64,000 bases of DNA from Nitrospira sp. (GCA_024998595.1 JACOEK010000001.1:248001-312000); one strand, 5' to 3'. Positions 42,432 to 52,112 are shown, counted from the first letter of the stretch. Notes: generated from the letters alone by a model not told the origin. Program-made: numbers and translations.

Positions 42432-42941
42432 ATGAAAGAGTTGTATTGTCCGGCGTGCGGCACGCCCTGTGTCAGAGTGACATCCGGCGCAAGTCTGATA
42501 GAGAAGACATTGAATCGGTTCTCTATTTTTCAGGTTCGATGCCAGCTCTGCACGACTCGCTTTCAGGCTCGCAGGCCGGGGAACCGGCTGACCACGCAGG
42601 AATTCGATCGCCGCGAATATCGTCGTCTTTCTGCCAATTTTGCAGCAACTCTGATCCTGGATCACCCGGCGGCCGGAGGGGTCGTCACCGACATTTCCAT
42701 GGGCGGCTGTACATTGCAAGCAACCACGTCGCTTCCTCGTGGCACGTTTGTCAGGTTCGTGCTGCATGGCCCGTCCGGACAACCGGACATCAAGGTGGAT
42801 TCGGCGATGATTTGTTCGATTCAACCCCAGTCGATCGGGATGAAGTTTCTGGAATTTCAACCTCAAGACAAGCAGCGCATGGGGCAATTGATTCTTGAGC
42901 TCCTTGCGTACCAACAAGCGCCTCCCCGTATCTCCGTATAA
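42432..42941 (+). CDS. Zinc ribbon fused to PilZ domain, 169 aa
   Basis: Residues 1-50 hold C6-x2-C9 and QVRCQLCTTRF, a zinc ribbon. Residues 58-160 are a PilZ domain with DRREYRRLSANFAATL (RxxxR-type) and VTDISMGGCTLQAT (D/NxSxxG). It is the third PilZ gene of the window and a probable c-di-GMP sensor. The ATG follows the MazG-like stop by one base. Confidence 0.85.
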   Translation: MKELYCPACGTPCVRVTSGASLIEKTLNRFSIFQVRCQLCTTRFQARRPGNRLTTQEFDRREYRRLSANFAATLILDHPAAGGVVTDISMGGCTLQATTSLPRGTFVRFVLHGPSGQPDIKVDSAMICSIQPQSIGMKFLEFQPQDKQRMGQLILELLAYQQAPPRISV

Positions 42942-43023
42942 TCTCTAGACAGAGCCGAGCGGGTTGGACTGAGGAATGAGACTGTTCGACCACGAGGTCG
43001 GAGAAAGCCAATTACATCCCTGG

Positions 43024-43881
43024 TCAGGACTGAGGTCTGATCGTCACCGGCACATTGTCGAGGAGTCGGACGGCTCCGAGGCGAATGGCGCCGAGAAGAA
43101 TGGCGTGACGCTGAACTGTCTGCAAGGGCTGCAGGGTAGAAGGATCACAGACGGCGAGATACTCGGGAGTGACTGATCGCTCTGCCGTGACGGTCCGGGC
43201 CATCAGGCGTTGTATATGTAACCCCCGCCGTTCTCCGCCACGAATCGCGGCGGCGCCAGCCTGAAGTGCGCGATAAAGTACCGGTGCAGTCTTCCGTTCA
43301 TGAACGGACAGGTACACATTCCGTGAACTCAACGCCAACCCATCACTTTCCCGCACCGTCGGATGTACGACCAGTTTGCCCGGCAGATTGAGGTCCTGCG
43401 CAAGCTGTCGGACCACGGCTGCCTGCTGGAAATCCTTCTGCCCGAACCAAGCGATGTCCGGTTGGACTAAGGAGAGCAGTTTCGTCACCACGGTTGCAAC
43501 GCCCTGAAAGTGATGTGGGCGCGCCTCGCCTTCCCAGAGCCGCGCCAGATTTGGAACCGCGACAATCGTCTGAAACCCGGCCGGGTACATGGCCTCGGCG
43601 GTGGGGGCGAAGATGACGTCGACCCCTTCCTTCAGGCAAAGCGCACGATCGAGTCGAAGCTGGCGTGGATATTTCGCGAGGTCTTCCGTTGGTCCAAACT
43701 GTGTCGGATTGACGAAGATGCTGACGACCACGGCATCGCAAGCCAGGCGAGCGGCACGAATCAACGCGCGATGCCCCTCGTGCAAGGCCCCCATGGTCGG
43801 GACAAACCCGATCGTGACTCCTTCGCGATGCAGACGGCGGCTCCAGTCGGCCATGGCCGAGGTCGTGCGGATGGTCTTCAC
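43024..43881 (-). CDS. panC: Pantothenate synthetase, 285 aa
   Basis: It joins pantoate and beta-alanine with ATP. It has GFVPTMGALHEGHRALI, VSIFVNPTQFGPTEDLAKYPR, HHFQGVATVVTKLL, FGQKDFQQAAVV and ESDGLALSSRNVYLS. It overlaps folK by four bases, so pantothenate and folate synthesis genes form one operon here. Confidence 0.97.
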   Translation of the reverse strand: MKTIRTTSAMADWSRRLHREGVTIGFVPTMGALHEGHRALIRAARLACDAVVVSIFVNPTQFGPTEDLAKYPRQLRLDRALCLKEGVDVIFAPTAEAMYPAGFQTIVAVPNLARLWEGEARPHHFQGVATVVTKLLSLVQPDIAWFGQKDFQQAAVVRQLAQDLNLPGKLVVHPTVRESDGLALSSRNVYLSVHERKTAPVLYRALQAGAAAIRGGERRGLHIQRLMARTVTAERSVTPEYLAVCDPSTLQPLQTVQRHAILLGAIRLGAVRLLDNVPVTIRPQS

Positions 43882-44441
43882 GCGTGGGGACTCTGAGCGG
43901 GAGGTGGACTACAGGCAGGTTTCGACCCGTAACGTGGGTTCGGCTGCGGATCGAGCCGGCGGACCACGGATGGATCGGCAAGCGTCGCCAGCAGTTCACG
44001 GAGGCTCTGCCCGATCACCGGATGTCGGCGATCGGGATCGAGTTCGACCAAGGGTGCCAGGACGAATCGACGCTGATGGAGACGGGGATGGGGAACGATG
44101 AGGTCCCGCTCGCTCAACACACAATCGTCGTACAGCAGCACATCGAGATCGAGCGTACGCGGCCCCTTGCGGTTCGCCTGATCCCGCCCGAGTGCCCGTT
44201 CGATTTCACGGCAAATCTCCAGCAGGCTCTTGGGTGTAATATTCGTTTCGATTTGCACCGCGCCGTTCAGGAACCATGCGGGCCCTGGATCTGCTCCGTC
44301 ATCAATCGGTTCGGTTTCATACAATGACGAGACGGCGTCCAGCCGTGAATGCGGCAGGAGGCCGAGCAGGGTGACAGCCCGATCGCAGAAGTCGATCCGG
44401 TTCCCCAGGTTAGAGCCGAAGCCAATAAACGCTGTTGCCAT
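43878..44441 (-). CDS. folK: 6-hydroxymethyl-7,8-dihydropterin pyrophosphokinase, 187 aa
   Basis: It makes the pyrophosphorylated pterin for folate synthesis. It has FIGFGSNLGNR at the start, SSLYETEPID, FLNGAVQIET, the signature GPRTLDLDVLLYDD and VPHPRLHQRRFVLAPL. A Pro-rich tail of about 25 residues follows the domain. It is the first gene of folK-panC on the minus strand. Confidence 0.96.
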   Translation of the reverse strand: MATAFIGFGSNLGNRIDFCDRAVTLLGLLPHSRLDAVSSLYETEPIDDGADPGPAWFLNGAVQIETNITPKSLLEICREIERALGRDQANRKGPRTLDLDVLLYDDCVLSERDLIVPHPRLHQRRFVLAPLVELDPDRRHPVIGQSLRELLATLADPSVVRRLDPQPNPRYGSKPACSPPPAQSPHA

Positions 44442-44526
44442 CGTCTGAACCTGACTCAGCCTCCGGCGTGGAGAGTGCTGTGTTGTGCTTTCACACTCGG
44501 AGCCATCTCATTTGACAAGACTGACA

Positions 44527-45702
44527 CTAGAACCCTGCCTTGCGGATGCGCTCCACTGCTTCCGCCAGACGCTCTTTCGTCGTGCAGACGGTCATGCGGA
44601 CATACCCCTCGCCAGGTGCGCCGAAGCCGTTACCCGGCGTTGTGACAATGCCGGCCTTTTCCAAAAGATGGGCCGTGAACGAGGCAGACGTATATCCCTT
44701 CGGCACCGTGACCCAAATGTAAAAAGCTGCGGGAGGCGGATCGACTTCCAGCCCAAGCTGTTTCAAGCCTGGTACGAGGGTGTCACGCCGTTCTTGATAA
44801 ATCTTTCGTAACCCGTCCGTGACGGAGTCAGGAAGTCCGAGCGCGGTGATGCCGGCCGCTTGTACGGCTTCGAATACCCCAGAATCCAGCTGGCTTTTCA
44901 CCCGGCCGAGCCCGGCCAGGACCTCTTTGTTGCCGACGGCGAAGCCGATGCGCCAGCCGGTCATGTTGTACGTCTTCGAGAGGGAATGGAATTCGACCCC
45001 GACCTCTTTCGCGCCATCCACTTCAAGAAAGCTCGCAGGCCGCTTGCCGTCGTAGAAAATTTCCGAATAGGCCGCATCATGGCAGACGATGATCTGGTTC
45101 TCCTGCGCGAACTCCACAACTCGCTTGAAATAGTCCTTGCTCATAATGACGGACGTCGGATTGTTCGGGGAGTTGAGCCACATCAGTTTGGCCTTCTTTG
45201 CCACATCTTTCGGGATGGCATTGAGATCGGGCAGGAAGCCGTTGGCTTTTGTGAGGGGCATGATATGTGAAACGCCGCCGCAAAAACTGGTTCCGACCGG
45301 ATAAACCGGATAACCAGGGCTAGGCACCAGGACAATGTCGCCTGGATCGATAAAGGCGAGATGGACGTGCCCGATCCCTTCTTTGGAACCGATCAAGGTC
45401 AGTACTTCATGAGCCGGATCGAGGGTGACGTTGAACCGTCGTACGTACCAGTCAGCCACGGCTTTGCGGAACGAGAGCATGCCCTCGTAGGAGGGATATT
45501 GATGGTGTTTCGGGTTTTTCGCCGCTTGATACAGGCTCTCGATGATGGGCGCTGGAGTCGGCAGGTCAGGATCCCCGATGCCGAGGTTGATGATATCGAC
45601 CCCGCGCGCGAGTGCCTCTTGTTTCATCTTATCGATGGCGGCAAAGAGATAGGGAGGCAGCGTCTTAATGCGGGTTGCGACTTCAATCGGAAAACCGGCC
45701 AT
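44527..45702 (-). CDS. dapL: LL-diaminopimelate aminotransferase-like PLP enzyme, 391 aa
   Basis: It is a class I/II aminotransferase. It has IINLGIGDPDLPTP, KEGIGHVHLAFIDPGDIVL, LNSPNNPTSV, HDAAYSEIFYDGK, the PLP Lys in HSLSKTYNMTGWRIGF, and a C-terminal Arg region. The sequence is closest in style to DapL, which converts tetrahydrodipicolinate directly to LL-DAP; alanine or aspartate aminotransferase is the alternative. AGGAG lies upstream of ATG 45702; the longer frame is rejected. Confidence 0.82.
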   Translation of the reverse strand: MAGFPIEVATRIKTLPPYLFAAIDKMKQEALARGVDIINLGIGDPDLPTPAPIIESLYQAAKNPKHHQYPSYEGMLSFRKAVADWYVRRFNVTLDPAHEVLTLIGSKEGIGHVHLAFIDPGDIVLVPSPGYPVYPVGTSFCGGVSHIMPLTKANGFLPDLNAIPKDVAKKAKLMWLNSPNNPTSVIMSKDYFKRVVEFAQENQIIVCHDAAYSEIFYDGKRPASFLEVDGAKEVGVEFHSLSKTYNMTGWRIGFAVGNKEVLAGLGRVKSQLDSGVFEAVQAAGITALGLPDSVTDGLRKIYQERRDTLVPGLKQLGLEVDPPPAAFYIWVTVPKGYTSASFTAHLLEKAGIVTTPGNGFGAPGEGYVRMTVCTTKERLAEAVERIRKAGF

Positions 45703-45953
45703 GCGAGAGCACTCCTTTTGTTGGCCTGAGCGGGGGCGCTCAGCAGTGTACGAGAGGTGGCGGCTTGGAGCCGTCAACCGGGAATCGGAAGGAGCTAGGG
45801 TACCCCAGGACCACACTCGCAATCAACGGAGTGAGTGCCGAAAACCCGGTAGCACCCAGCAGGTCATGAGAAAGGGCGATTGTGGGTCACGACGAGCCGG
45901 CTTCGTTCTGAGAAAGGTTAGACAAATTTCCGCTCCTATGGTGTCGTGAGAGC

Positions 45954-47156
45954 ATGGATGCTACCAGCTTGTGGCCCGTAGCCGCAGTTGTGACTCTCGC
46001 GCTCGCCACTGCCATGTTACTCCCCCGCGCCAGCCTTGATCGGGCTTCCACGACACCTCGCTATACGTCTCTCGACGGGCTTCGAGGCTATCTGGCGCTG
46101 GCCGTGTTTCTCAGCCACTCCTCCATCTGGTACTTCTATCTGCGATCAGGCACCTGGCAGGTGCCTCCGTCCAACGTGTACACACAGCTGGGGCAAAGCA
46201 GCGTCACCCTCTTTTTCATGATCACAGGGTTTCTCTTCTGGTCGAAGCTTCTCGAGGGACGGCTGCAACCGATCGATTGGCTGCGGCTCTACCTGTCCCG
46301 GGCGCTCCGATTGGGACCGTTGTATCTCGTGGCCGTGACATGCGTGCTCCTCATGTCGTTCGGCCGCGCGGGTTTTCATCTGCGGGAAGCCCCGGCGATC
46401 ATTGCCGAACAGACGGCGCAATGGCTGCTGTTCACGATTCCAGGGATCTCGCCCATCAATGGATTTACGGAAACGGTCCCTCTGGCCGGAGCAGTGTGGT
46501 CGCTGCCGTATGAATGGTTGTTCTATGCCTGTTTGCCACTGGGAGCCTTCTGTCTTCGTGCAGACCCTCCAGTTCGCTGGGTGATCGTGAGTCTCGTAGC
46601 CGTGGTGATCATTGTGATGGTCATGCCGCAGGTTCGGTTCCCGGTAGTGTCTGCATTTGCGGGCGGGATTGCGGCGGCGGGCTTGGTGCGTGTCGCTGGC
46701 ATCCGGATGATGCTTGCCCGTGGCGTATGGGGGGCCATCGCGATACTCTGTCTCGCCACGACGATTGTGTTGTTTCCGACGGCCTATTCGGTGTCGGCCC
46801 TTCTGCTCCTGACAGGCGGCTTTCTCATTATTGCCTGCGGGAATTCTCTCTACGGCATGCTCGAATGGCCGGCGTCGATCGCTTTGGGTGAAATGGCCTA
46901 CAGTTTGTATCTGCTACATAGTGTGGTGTTGTTTGTGACCTACCGTCTGCTGCTTGCCGAATGGGCCGCGACGTTCTCTGCGGTCGAACATTGGGCCATT
47001 GTGCTGTGTCAGGTTCCTGCCCTCATTCTCATATGTTACGCGACCTTTCGCCTTGTCGAGAAGCCGGCCATGGACGCGGTGCCGCGTTGGCACGCATGGC
47101 TGGTCGCACGCCGGTCGAACAATGGTGCAGGCGCGGAGCCATCCGGCCGGCACTGA
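45954..47156 (+). CDS. Acyltransferase family 3 membrane protein, 400 aa
   Basis: It is of the OafA/YrhL-like type that O-acylates cell-surface sugars. It has about ten membrane segments. The motif SLDGLRGYLALAVFLSH near residue 39-55 carries the family His, and R-A-L-R-L-G-P (about 115-122) is the second family motif. The last segments end with FRLVEKPAM. It has no neighbouring glycosyltransferase. Confidence 0.88.
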   Translation: MDATSLWPVAAVVTLALATAMLLPRASLDRASTTPRYTSLDGLRGYLALAVFLSHSSIWYFYLRSGTWQVPPSNVYTQLGQSSVTLFFMITGFLFWSKLLEGRLQPIDWLRLYLSRALRLGPLYLVAVTCVLLMSFGRAGFHLREAPAIIAEQTAQWLLFTIPGISPINGFTETVPLAGAVWSLPYEWLFYACLPLGAFCLRADPPVRWVIVSLVAVVIIVMVMPQVRFPVVSAFAGGIAAAGLVRVAGIRMMLARGVWGAIAILCLATTIVLFPTAYSVSALLLLTGGFLIIACGNSLYGMLEWPASIALGEMAYSLYLLHSVVLFVTYRLLLAEWAATFSAVEHWAIVLCQVPALILICYATFRLVEKPAMDAVPRWHAWLVARRSNNGAGAEPSGRH

Positions 47157-47277
47157 TGCATGGCAGACGAGGTGAACGGTTGACAGAGGAGACGTGCCTC
47201 GTTAGAGTTCAGTGTACATTTGATCGTACGGCTTCCCTCCTGATACCTAATTCTGACGGACAGTTGATCGCGCTGCC

Positions 47278-47634
47278 ATGAAAGTACTCGCGCCTTGCCC
47301 ATCGAGTCCGAACTGCGTCTCGACGCAAACGACGGACCAGAGTCGCCAGATGGCGCCATATCGGTATCAACGAAGTCTAGCCGGCGCACAAGAGGCGCTA
47401 AAGACTCTGGTCAGCCACTTGCCGCGCACGACACTCGTCGAGGAGGCTGAAGGCTATCTGCATTATGAATTCACCAGCTTCTTGCTGCGATTTGTCGACG
47501 ACGTGGAATTTGTCTTTGATGAGGAGACCAAGTTGATTCAATTTCGGTCGGCCTCTAGGACCGGGTACAGTGACCTTGGCGTGAATCGACGGCGGATGGA
47601 GGAGATCCGCACCCTGGTTGAAGGCAAATTGTAG
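47278..47634 (+). CDS. DUF1499 family protein, 118 aa
   Basis: It starts MKVLAPCPSSPNCVST, the Cys-rich start of DUF1499, then YLHYEFTSFLLRFVDDVEFVFDEE and FRSASRTGYSDLGVNRRRMEEIR, the family's C-terminal signature. The function is unknown. No clear RBS was seen. Confidence 0.88.
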   Translation: MKVLAPCPSSPNCVSTQTTDQSRQMAPYRYQRSLAGAQEALKTLVSHLPRTTLVEEAEGYLHYEFTSFLLRFVDDVEFVFDEETKLIQFRSASRTGYSDLGVNRRRMEEIRTLVEGKL

Positions 47635-47778
47635 TGCGAAATGGGACAGGTTGGGCTGCCGGAGTGACGTGTTGACGTGGAGACGCTTGTCCTACGGATG
47701 ATTTGTGGTTGATTTGGTTGATCCGAGCCGTCAAGATAGGTGTGAAGGCGATATGAGCTGCACCGGCGGTCTTTATCA

Positions 47779-48324
47779 ATGAATAGACGAGGCTCTGCTG
47801 TGATCAGACAAGCCATTCATCTCTCGGCCCTGTTGTGTTTGGTCTTGTCTAGCGCCTGTGTCTCTGTGCAGGTTGATCCGTTGACCACCAAAGAATTTGA
47901 GCCGCGATCGGGAGCAGAGGGAGTGACGACGTTACAACGCGAACCGAACCATGGCCATGTGCAGATCGCCCGCATCGTCGCCACCAGTGAGTATGCCAGT
48001 GAAGATACCCTTCGGGACCGCATTCTGGAACGAGCGAAGGAATTGGGCGCAGATGCTGTCGTTCTCGGAGACGCGGATGTCCGTCGCTTGTCTGACAGAG
48101 GCCCCACGTTTCAATCGACGATGGGCACCGCCATACCGGGTGGCGTCTCGAGTAATTCTTACCGTGGCGGGTATTGGAATCCGTTCCGGATGGATGCGTG
48201 GAGTTTTACCCAAGGTGCCGGCGGCGGGCAAGGTTGGATGCTCCACATGTCTGGATTAGCGATTCGGTATGTTTCAGCAGAAGAAATGCGTGCTGCTCCA
48301 ACGCCTCCCCTCTCTACGCCATAA
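47779..48324 (+). CDS. Predicted lipoprotein, 181 aa
   Basis: It has a signal peptide with lipobox LSSAC (C27). The mature part contains QIARIVATSEYASEDTLRDRILERAKELGADAVVLGDADV, a fold-like segment seen in small envelope lipoproteins, then a Gly-rich end. The start could also be GTG 47800. Confidence 0.7.
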   Translation: MNRRGSAVIRQAIHLSALLCLVLSSACVSVQVDPLTTKEFEPRSGAEGVTTLQREPNHGHVQIARIVATSEYASEDTLRDRILERAKELGADAVVLGDADVRRLSDRGPTFQSTMGTAIPGGVSSNSYRGGYWNPFRMDAWSFTQGAGGGQGWMLHMSGLAIRYVSAEEMRAAPTPPLSTP

Positions 48325-48690
48325 CCGGCTCTCTGCCGGCTGAAGCGGTTGTTACGGTCCTTCGTCACTTCGTGCTGCATCGCTTGTCCTGTTAAGCCTG
48401 GAAGTCAACGAGCCTGTGGCTTCCGCGTTTCTCGCAGCAGGGGTCCGGTCGGTCCTTAGCCGAAGGATTGATAGGCGGAAGTGCAGCTAGGACAGGAATG
48501 TTGGCAACACTAAAATGGCTGGTCTCGAGCATCAAGCTTGACCAAGCGTCATAAGTTTGACATAACAGACCGTGAACTGTACGAGTTAGGATTAAATGCT
48601 GTTGGGCCGGAGGACCCGGCTCTTCATGGACGCATTCTACAGCTTCAATCGATTTATGTGCGTAGAGCCTAGAGGGATCACCCAAGCGAG
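48325..48690. promoter_or_regulatory. Intergenic with possible promoter for the exporter operon
   Basis: No gene was seen in 366 bp. A small hairpin (CCGGC-TCTCT-GCCGG, 48325-48339) follows the lipoprotein stop and has no T tract. TTGACA at 48557-48562 is a perfect -35 box, but the best -10 (TACGAG at 48580) is weak. The exporter genes begin 105 bp later. Confidence 0.35.
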
Positions 48691-49548
48691 ATGTCTGTCA
48701 TAAATATCGACCAGCGACACCCGGTGGTGTTGCCCCACGTTCGAATTCAGCCGGCTAAGGGCCTGCTGGACTTGGATTTGGCTAGCCTCTGGCAGTATCG
48801 CGAACTCATCCATATCCTCGTCTGGCGTGATGTGACCGTGCGCTACAAGCAGACACTTCTGGGCGTGGCCTGGGCCATGTTCCAGCCGGTGGCGACCATG
48901 TTGATTTTTACGGTCGTGTTCAGCGTGATGGGAAAGATTCCCTCGGATGGTTTTCCCTATCCCGTGTTTCTCTATGCCGGTCTGCTGCCGTGGTTTTATA
49001 TCTCTCAGGCCTTGAGCCGAGGTGGGACCAGTCTGGTGGGAGAAGCGCCGCTCATCAGCAAAGTGTATTTCCCGAGGCTCATTCTGCCCCTCTCAGCGAC
49101 GATCGCGCCGCTGGTCGATTTGTTCCTGGCGTTTATCGCGTTTCTCGGTCTCATGGCCTGGTTCGAGGTCGTGCCGACCTGGCGCATTCTCCTGTTGCCG
49201 GTCTTCGCCGGATTGGCGGCAATGATCACCTTGGCCGCCGGACTCTGGGTGTCCGCGCTCTACGTCAGGTACCGGGATGTCGGGCATATCCTTCCCATGT
49301 TCATTCAGCTGGGGATGTTTGTGTCCCCCATCCTGTACCCCGTCAGCAAGGTGCCGGAATCCTGGCGCGCCATCTACGCATTGAATCCGGTGGTAAGCGT
49401 CGTGGAAGGATTTCGATGGGCGCTGATTCCAGGATTTCAGGTAGACTTTTCAATGGTGCTTCCCAGTCTGGGCATTGTCGTTGTCGTCCTCATCGGCGGA
49501 TTGATCTATTTCCGTTCGATGGAGCGAACATTTGCGGACGTGATTTGA
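48691..49548 (+). CDS. ABC-2 polysaccharide exporter permease (Wzm-like), 285 aa
   Basis: It has six membrane segments after a cytoplasmic start with LVWRDVTVRYKQTLLGVAWAMFQP, the typical Wzm/TagG start. PVFLYAGLLPWFYISQAL and SPILYPVSKVP and ALNPVVSVVEGFRWAL are family segments. It exports lipid-linked O-antigen or other glycan together with the next gene, which follows without a gap. Confidence 0.93.
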   Translation: MSVINIDQRHPVVLPHVRIQPAKGLLDLDLASLWQYRELIHILVWRDVTVRYKQTLLGVAWAMFQPVATMLIFTVVFSVMGKIPSDGFPYPVFLYAGLLPWFYISQALSRGGTSLVGEAPLISKVYFPRLILPLSATIAPLVDLFLAFIAFLGLMAWFEVVPTWRILLLPVFAGLAAMITLAAGLWVSALYVRYRDVGHILPMFIQLGMFVSPILYPVSKVPESWRAIYALNPVVSVVEGFRWALIPGFQVDFSMVLPSLGIVVVVLIGGLIYFRSMERTFADVI

Positions 49549-50847
49549 ATGAGTACCGTAGCGATCCGAGCAGAAGGGCTGTCCAAACACTATCGACTGG
49601 GGGCAGCCGTTCAGCACAACACGCTCCGCGATCAGGTCATGCATCGCCTCAAGGCCCTCACGCAATGGGGCTCGGGCCGTTCTGAGCCCGATCCCTCATT
49701 CTGGGCGGTAAAGGACGTCTCATTCGAGGTCAATCAGGGAGAAGTGCTGGGCATCATCGGACACAACGGGGCCGGGAAAAGCACCCTCCTCAAGATCTTG
49801 TCCCGAATCACCCAGCCCACCAAAGGTACCGTGGATATTTACGGGCGCGTCAGCTCGTTGCTGGAAGTAGGCACGGGTTTTCACTCAGAGTTGACCGGGC
49901 GGGAGAATATTTTCTTGAACGCGGCGATGCTGGGCATGCGTCGCGACGAAGTCCGAAGAAAGTTTGATGAGATCGTCGCCTTCTCAGGCGTGGAAGATTT
50001 TATCGATACGCCGGTGAAGCGGTACTCAAGCGGGATGTATGTACGATTGGCGTTCGCCGTCGCCGCGCATCTCGAACCGGAAATTTTGATCGTGGATGAA
50101 GTTTTGGCGGTGGGCGATGCGAGTTTTCAGCAGAAGTGTCTGGGGAAAATGGAAGAGGTGAGCCGAAGCGGGCGCACAGTTCTTATCGTCAGCCACAATA
50201 TGGGCATCATCGAAGGGCTCTGCGAACGGGCCATTTTGTTGGAAAAGGGACGGGTCGCAAAAATCGGGAAGACGCAAACGGTGGTCGAGGGGTATGCCGA
50301 TGCGATTCGCAGCCAGGCGAGCATGCCGATCGGCGCGCGCCCCGACCGAGTCGGCCTCGGAGAGATCCTACTCACCGAGATTGATCTGTTGGACAAAGAC
50401 CGGCATTCGATAGCGGCTGCCATGACAGGCCGGGATGTGATCATCCGGATGCACTACCGCTGTGCGGACGGGAGAGAATTCCGCAACTGTCGTGTCAGTA
50501 TTTCTGTCAATGGGCGGAAGGGCCAGGACCTGTTCGTCTTGTCGACTGATATCGTGGATCCCGCGCCCTTGACCCTGCGTGGGACCGGGTATGTGGATTT
50601 CATTGTGCCAGACCTGCCCTTGACCGGCGGCGCGTACTTTTTGCAGTCCTATATTGAGTCCAACGGACATGCCCAGGACTGGATCAAAAATGTCGCGCCA
50701 TTTTCAGTGCTCGATGCCGACTACTATGGTACGGGTAACCTCTGCCCGCCCGGCTGGGAAGCCAATGGCGTGCTGGTTCGCTATCGCTGGGAATCCAGCG
50801 ACAACCTCCAAGGCAGGACCTTGCCCTTTCGTGCTCGCGAAAAATAA
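49549..50847 (+). CDS. ABC polysaccharide exporter ATPase (Wzt-like), 432 aa
   Basis: The ATPase domain (about 1-255) has GHNGAGKSTLLKIL (Walker A), YSSGMYVRLAFAVAAHLEPEILIVDE (signature and Walker B). A C-terminal beta-rich domain (about 285-420) fits the Wzt glycan-binding domain that selects modified chain ends. ATG directly follows the permease stop. No glycan synthesis genes are in this window beyond an acyltransferase upstream. Confidence 0.93.
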   Translation: MSTVAIRAEGLSKHYRLGAAVQHNTLRDQVMHRLKALTQWGSGRSEPDPSFWAVKDVSFEVNQGEVLGIIGHNGAGKSTLLKILSRITQPTKGTVDIYGRVSSLLEVGTGFHSELTGRENIFLNAAMLGMRRDEVRRKFDEIVAFSGVEDFIDTPVKRYSSGMYVRLAFAVAAHLEPEILIVDEVLAVGDASFQQKCLGKMEEVSRSGRTVLIVSHNMGIIEGLCERAILLEKGRVAKIGKTQTVVEGYADAIRSQASMPIGARPDRVGLGEILLTEIDLLDKDRHSIAAAMTGRDVIIRMHYRCADGREFRNCRVSISVNGRKGQDLFVLSTDIVDPAPLTLRGTGYVDFIVPDLPLTGGAYFLQSYIESNGHAQDWIKNVAPFSVLDADYYGTGNLCPPGWEANGVLVRYRWESSDNLQGRTLPFRAREK

Positions 50848-50999
50848 GCTGCACGGGAACTGTGCGTTCGTGCCACGCGACCTGCCCTCGCTTCCTCTGC
50901 GTAACCCTCGTCGATAAATCACTAAACGCTCCGCAACTGACCAAGAGTGCGCTACGATTTGCCCTATCACTCCGCACGGCGATCGACTGAGGCGTACGC

Positions 51000-51203
51000 A
51001 TGGGTTCCGGGTTTGAAGACGGGCAGCAGGCACAACTCGAACTGGCCGGTTTGAGACGCACGCTGAAATGGACAAATATTCAACGCGAACAATTGTTGGA
51101 TCGCCTCGACCTTCTTCGCCTCGACAATCAACGTCTCCTGGAACGTGTGGAGGAGTTAGAGCGTCAACTGGCAGAGGCCAAGCAGCAGCAAGTGCTGTTC
51201 TAG
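51000..51203 (+). CDS. Small coiled-coil protein, 67 aa
   Basis: It is almost wholly heptad-like (LLDRLDLLRLDNQRLLERVEELERQLAEA). GAGG precedes the ATG by about seven bases. It resembles ZapB or SlyX-type small coiled coils only in general. The function is unknown. Confidence 0.6.
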   Translation: MGSGFEDGQQAQLELAGLRRTLKWTNIQREQLLDRLDLLRLDNQRLLERVEELERQLAEAKQQQVLF

Positions 51204-51329
51204 TCTCCTGTCGCACAGCCCCCCTCTCCCTACAACAGGCATTTCGGCCTCATCTCTGCAGCGTCCGCGTGATACAGTGGTTTGGTAGGGTGTCGATACA
51301 CGGCATCCTGCTGAGGGCTTTCACGTCGC

Positions 51330-52112
51330 ATGACACATTCGATTAAGACGGCCGAGGAAGTTCGCTGGTTGCTGACGCACACGCAGGGGTTTCGTGGTGG
51401 TCGAGTGATGGATGTGCACCTCGCCAAACGTTGGATGTTCGACGAGGAATCAGGCCGCGACGTGACGGCAGGGAGCGTCGTGACGGTGGTGGTGCAGTAT
51501 CACCTGAAGGACATCCTGCGGATTGCCAAACTCACTCTGCAGGGGGTGTCCGACTTTTCCATCTTTGAACAGGACGGCGGAGACTGTTCTTCATTAGGCG
51601 TGATTCAGGTCGAAGTGCAGGAAGGCCAATTACGCTTCTGGTTCGATCCGCAGGGGAACCTGTACGTGGTCTGTGAAGAGGCACTTCTGGAGGAAGTGGC
51701 ATTGCCGCACAGCGATAAGGACATGAACACAGAAGTCGCCCAGTGGATCTTCCAAGCTGAATCCGGCGATGCTCCCACAGTGGCCTGGTTGCTGAACGAA
51801 CTTGATCAGGCAGGAGTGCCCTGTATCTGGAGATCGGCGGGGCGCCGGTCCGGTGCACCACGGGCCCTGTCATGGGAAGGAGAGTTGGTGGCGGCAGCCG
51901 ACCTGAATGCCGGCTCGAAGGCAGCGCTGACAGTGCGAGCGTATGAACCGATCGACGGGGCCGGGTTTGGAATCAGATTGTTGCCGCGGCTCTCCGCCGG
52001 CCGGATCAATGGCCGGTTACTGAGGGCGGTGACTGAAGTGGTGACACAGCGGTATGCAGGGACCTGCCTGGCCGGGATTTCAAGCGAGGAGTGGTCGGGG
52101 AGGAAATTCTAA
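51330..52112 (+). CDS. Conserved hypothetical protein, 260 aa
   Basis: It is not recognised. It is a soluble alpha/beta protein; the first 150 residues are strand-rich (VVTVVVQYHLKD, LRFWFDPQGNLYVVCEE). The last 100 have a possible second domain. There is no membrane segment, signal peptide or catalytic motif. It stands alone. Confidence 0.65.
   Translation: MTHSIKTAEEVRWLLTHTQGFRGGRVMDVHLAKRWMFDEESGRDVTAGSVVTVVVQYHLKDILRIAKLTLQGVSDFSIFEQDGGDCSSLGVIQVEVQEGQLRFWFDPQGNLYVVCEEALLEEVALPHSDKDMNTEVAQWIFQAESGDAPTVAWLLNELDQAGVPCIWRSAGRRSGAPRALSWEGELVAAADLNAGSKAALTVRAYEPIDGAGFGIRLLPRLSAGRINGRLLRAVTEVVTQRYAGTCLAGISSEEWSGRKF

Noticed and set aside
41910-42917. 335-codon minus frame over rmuC end, MazG-like and PilZ genes
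   Set aside because: It crosses three well-supported genes on the other strand and has an unnatural composition.
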